A stretch of 24,432 bases of DNA from Sulfitobacter sp. Its GTDB lineage: Bacteria > Pseudomonadota > Alphaproteobacteria > Rhodobacterales > Rhodobacteraceae. The DNA lies in the NCBI GenBank assembly GCA_024636395.1, contig JAGXHD010000115.1, forward strand, positions 1 through 24,432, read 5' to 3'. This document shows positions 23,729 to 24,432 of the stretch, in pieces. A program made the translations under genes and the position numbers. A model generated the notes under the pieces. It had not been told where the DNA came from, searched no databases, and saw only the letters and a program-made list of their open reading frames with translations. The first letter of the stretch is position 1; each line of letters starts with the position of its first letter.

Positions 23729-24432
23729 TCACCCAAGCTGGCTCCGTAACACGCGCGCGGCTTCTGGCCAGCCCAACAAAGCTTCTCCGGCACGCAGGCT
23801 GGCGTCAGCGCAGGCGTTGCGCAGAGCCGTATCGGTGAGCATCCGGCGTAAGGCGGCAGCAAAGGCAACCACATCATCGGCCTCAACCAGCAATCCCGCC
23901 TGAGGCGCGACGGTCTCCGGAACGGCGCCTGCGCGGGTCGAGACGATAGGCAGGCCGTGGCCCATGGCCTCCCCGAACACAATGCCGTAGCCTTCGTAGC
24001 GCGTTGCCAGCGCGAACAAGCTCGCTCTGCGGTAGCGTGCCACCAGCGCTTCCTGGCTGATCTCGCCGGATAGTCGAGCCCGCCCGGTCAGGCCTAGCTC
24101 CTCAATTAACGCAGAAAGTCGGGCCGTCATCCCCGTCTCGTGATCTCGTCCCACGATATCGGCCTGCCATGCGAGATCCTTGATCTGCGCCAACGCGCGC
24201 AGCAGGACGTCGTGACCCTTGCGCTGTGCCAAGATTCCCACGCTCAGGATAAGCGGTGGATCGTCTTTCAACGTGTCGGTCCGGGCCTGCGCATCGAAGC
24301 CGGGCAGTATGACCGTAATCTTATCTGGAGCGACGCCGTAGTGCGAGCGCAAAATGCCGCCCGTATGTGGGCTGGTGACGAAGATATGTCGCGCAATCTC
24401 CAGATTTGCCTTCTCGCGCTCGGCCATATTGC
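23729..24432 (-). CDS. Glycosyltransferase family 4 (5'-partial)
   Basis: C-terminal donor-binding half of a GT4 glycosyltransferase; about 234 residues are visible and the frame runs off the right edge, so the ATG at 24427 is probably internal. Typical GT4 features are LILSVGILAQRKGHDVLLRA, a basic-helix region, and the E-x7-E motif in RYEGYGIVFGEAMGHGLPIV followed by GAVPETV. The N-terminal acceptor domain is outside the window. It lies 128 bp or more from the amidase operon and has no evident link to catabolism, so it probably marks the end of the amide locus. Sugar and acceptor are unknown. Confidence 0.9.
   Translation of the reverse strand, partial: NMAEREKANLEIARHIFVTSPHTGGILRSHYGVAPDKITVILPGFDAQARTDTLKDDPPLILSVGILAQRKGHDVLLRALAQIKDLAWQADIVGRDHETGMTARLSALIEELGLTGRARLSGEISQEALVARYRRASLFALATRYEGYGIVFGEAMGHGLPIVSTRAGAVPETVAPQAGLLVEADDVVAFAAALRRMLTDTALRNACADASLRAGEALLGWPEAARVLRSQLG

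Overview
The window is GC-rich, densely packed bacterial DNA with many 4-bp ATGA or GTGA overlaps between genes. The gene content (TRAP transporter, urea/amide-type ABC importer, molybdenum hydroxylase, several amidases) and the look of the proteins suggest an alphaproteobacterium, probably Rhodobacterales. That placement is judgement from the sequence, with no database search. No rRNA, tRNA, CRISPR array, insertion sequence or phage gene was found.

Left block (1-10153) looks like an uptake and reductive ring-opening module for a nicotinate-like N-heterocycle. The plus strand carries the C-terminal part of a molybdenum hydroxylase large subunit, a 6-hydroxynicotinate reductase-family protein, an ApbE-like UPF0280 protein, two tandem amino-acid-synthesis-family (PF06684, former DUF1185) proteins and a MarR regulator. 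Meeting it tail to tail is a minus-strand operon: TRAP solute-binding protein, small and large TRAP membrane proteins, and an amidohydrolase that closely resembles Eubacterium barkeri enamidase. Hydroxylase, reductase and enamidase match the first three steps of nicotinate fermentation (nicotinate to 6-hydroxynicotinate, to 1,4,5,6-tetrahydro-6-oxonicotinate, to 2-formylglutarate). The UPF0280 protein and the paired PF06684 proteins have no assigned role in that route and are the undescribed part. Later steps of the pathway are not in the window.

A roughly 600-bp non-coding region (10157-10759) separates this from a second block and holds candidate divergent promoters.

Right block (10760-23600) looks like an amide import and hydrolysis system. 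A plus-strand operon encodes an SPFH/flotillin-like membrane protein, a Tat-exported urea/amide-type binding protein, two permeases, an ATPase, a single 782-residue protein joining a complete second ABC ATPase to a complete amidase-signature amidase, and an acyl-CoA synthetase. A convergent minus-strand operon adds a second amidase, an acetamidase/formamidase-family protein and a short-chain dehydrogenase. The apparent logic is import of an amide, hydrolysis at or near the transporter, CoA activation of the acid and redox processing. The ATPase-amidase fusion, with a possible internal translation start for free amidase, is the most striking single gene.

The right edge (23729-24432) is the C-terminal part of a GT4 glycosyltransferase, apparently unrelated to the catabolic genes.
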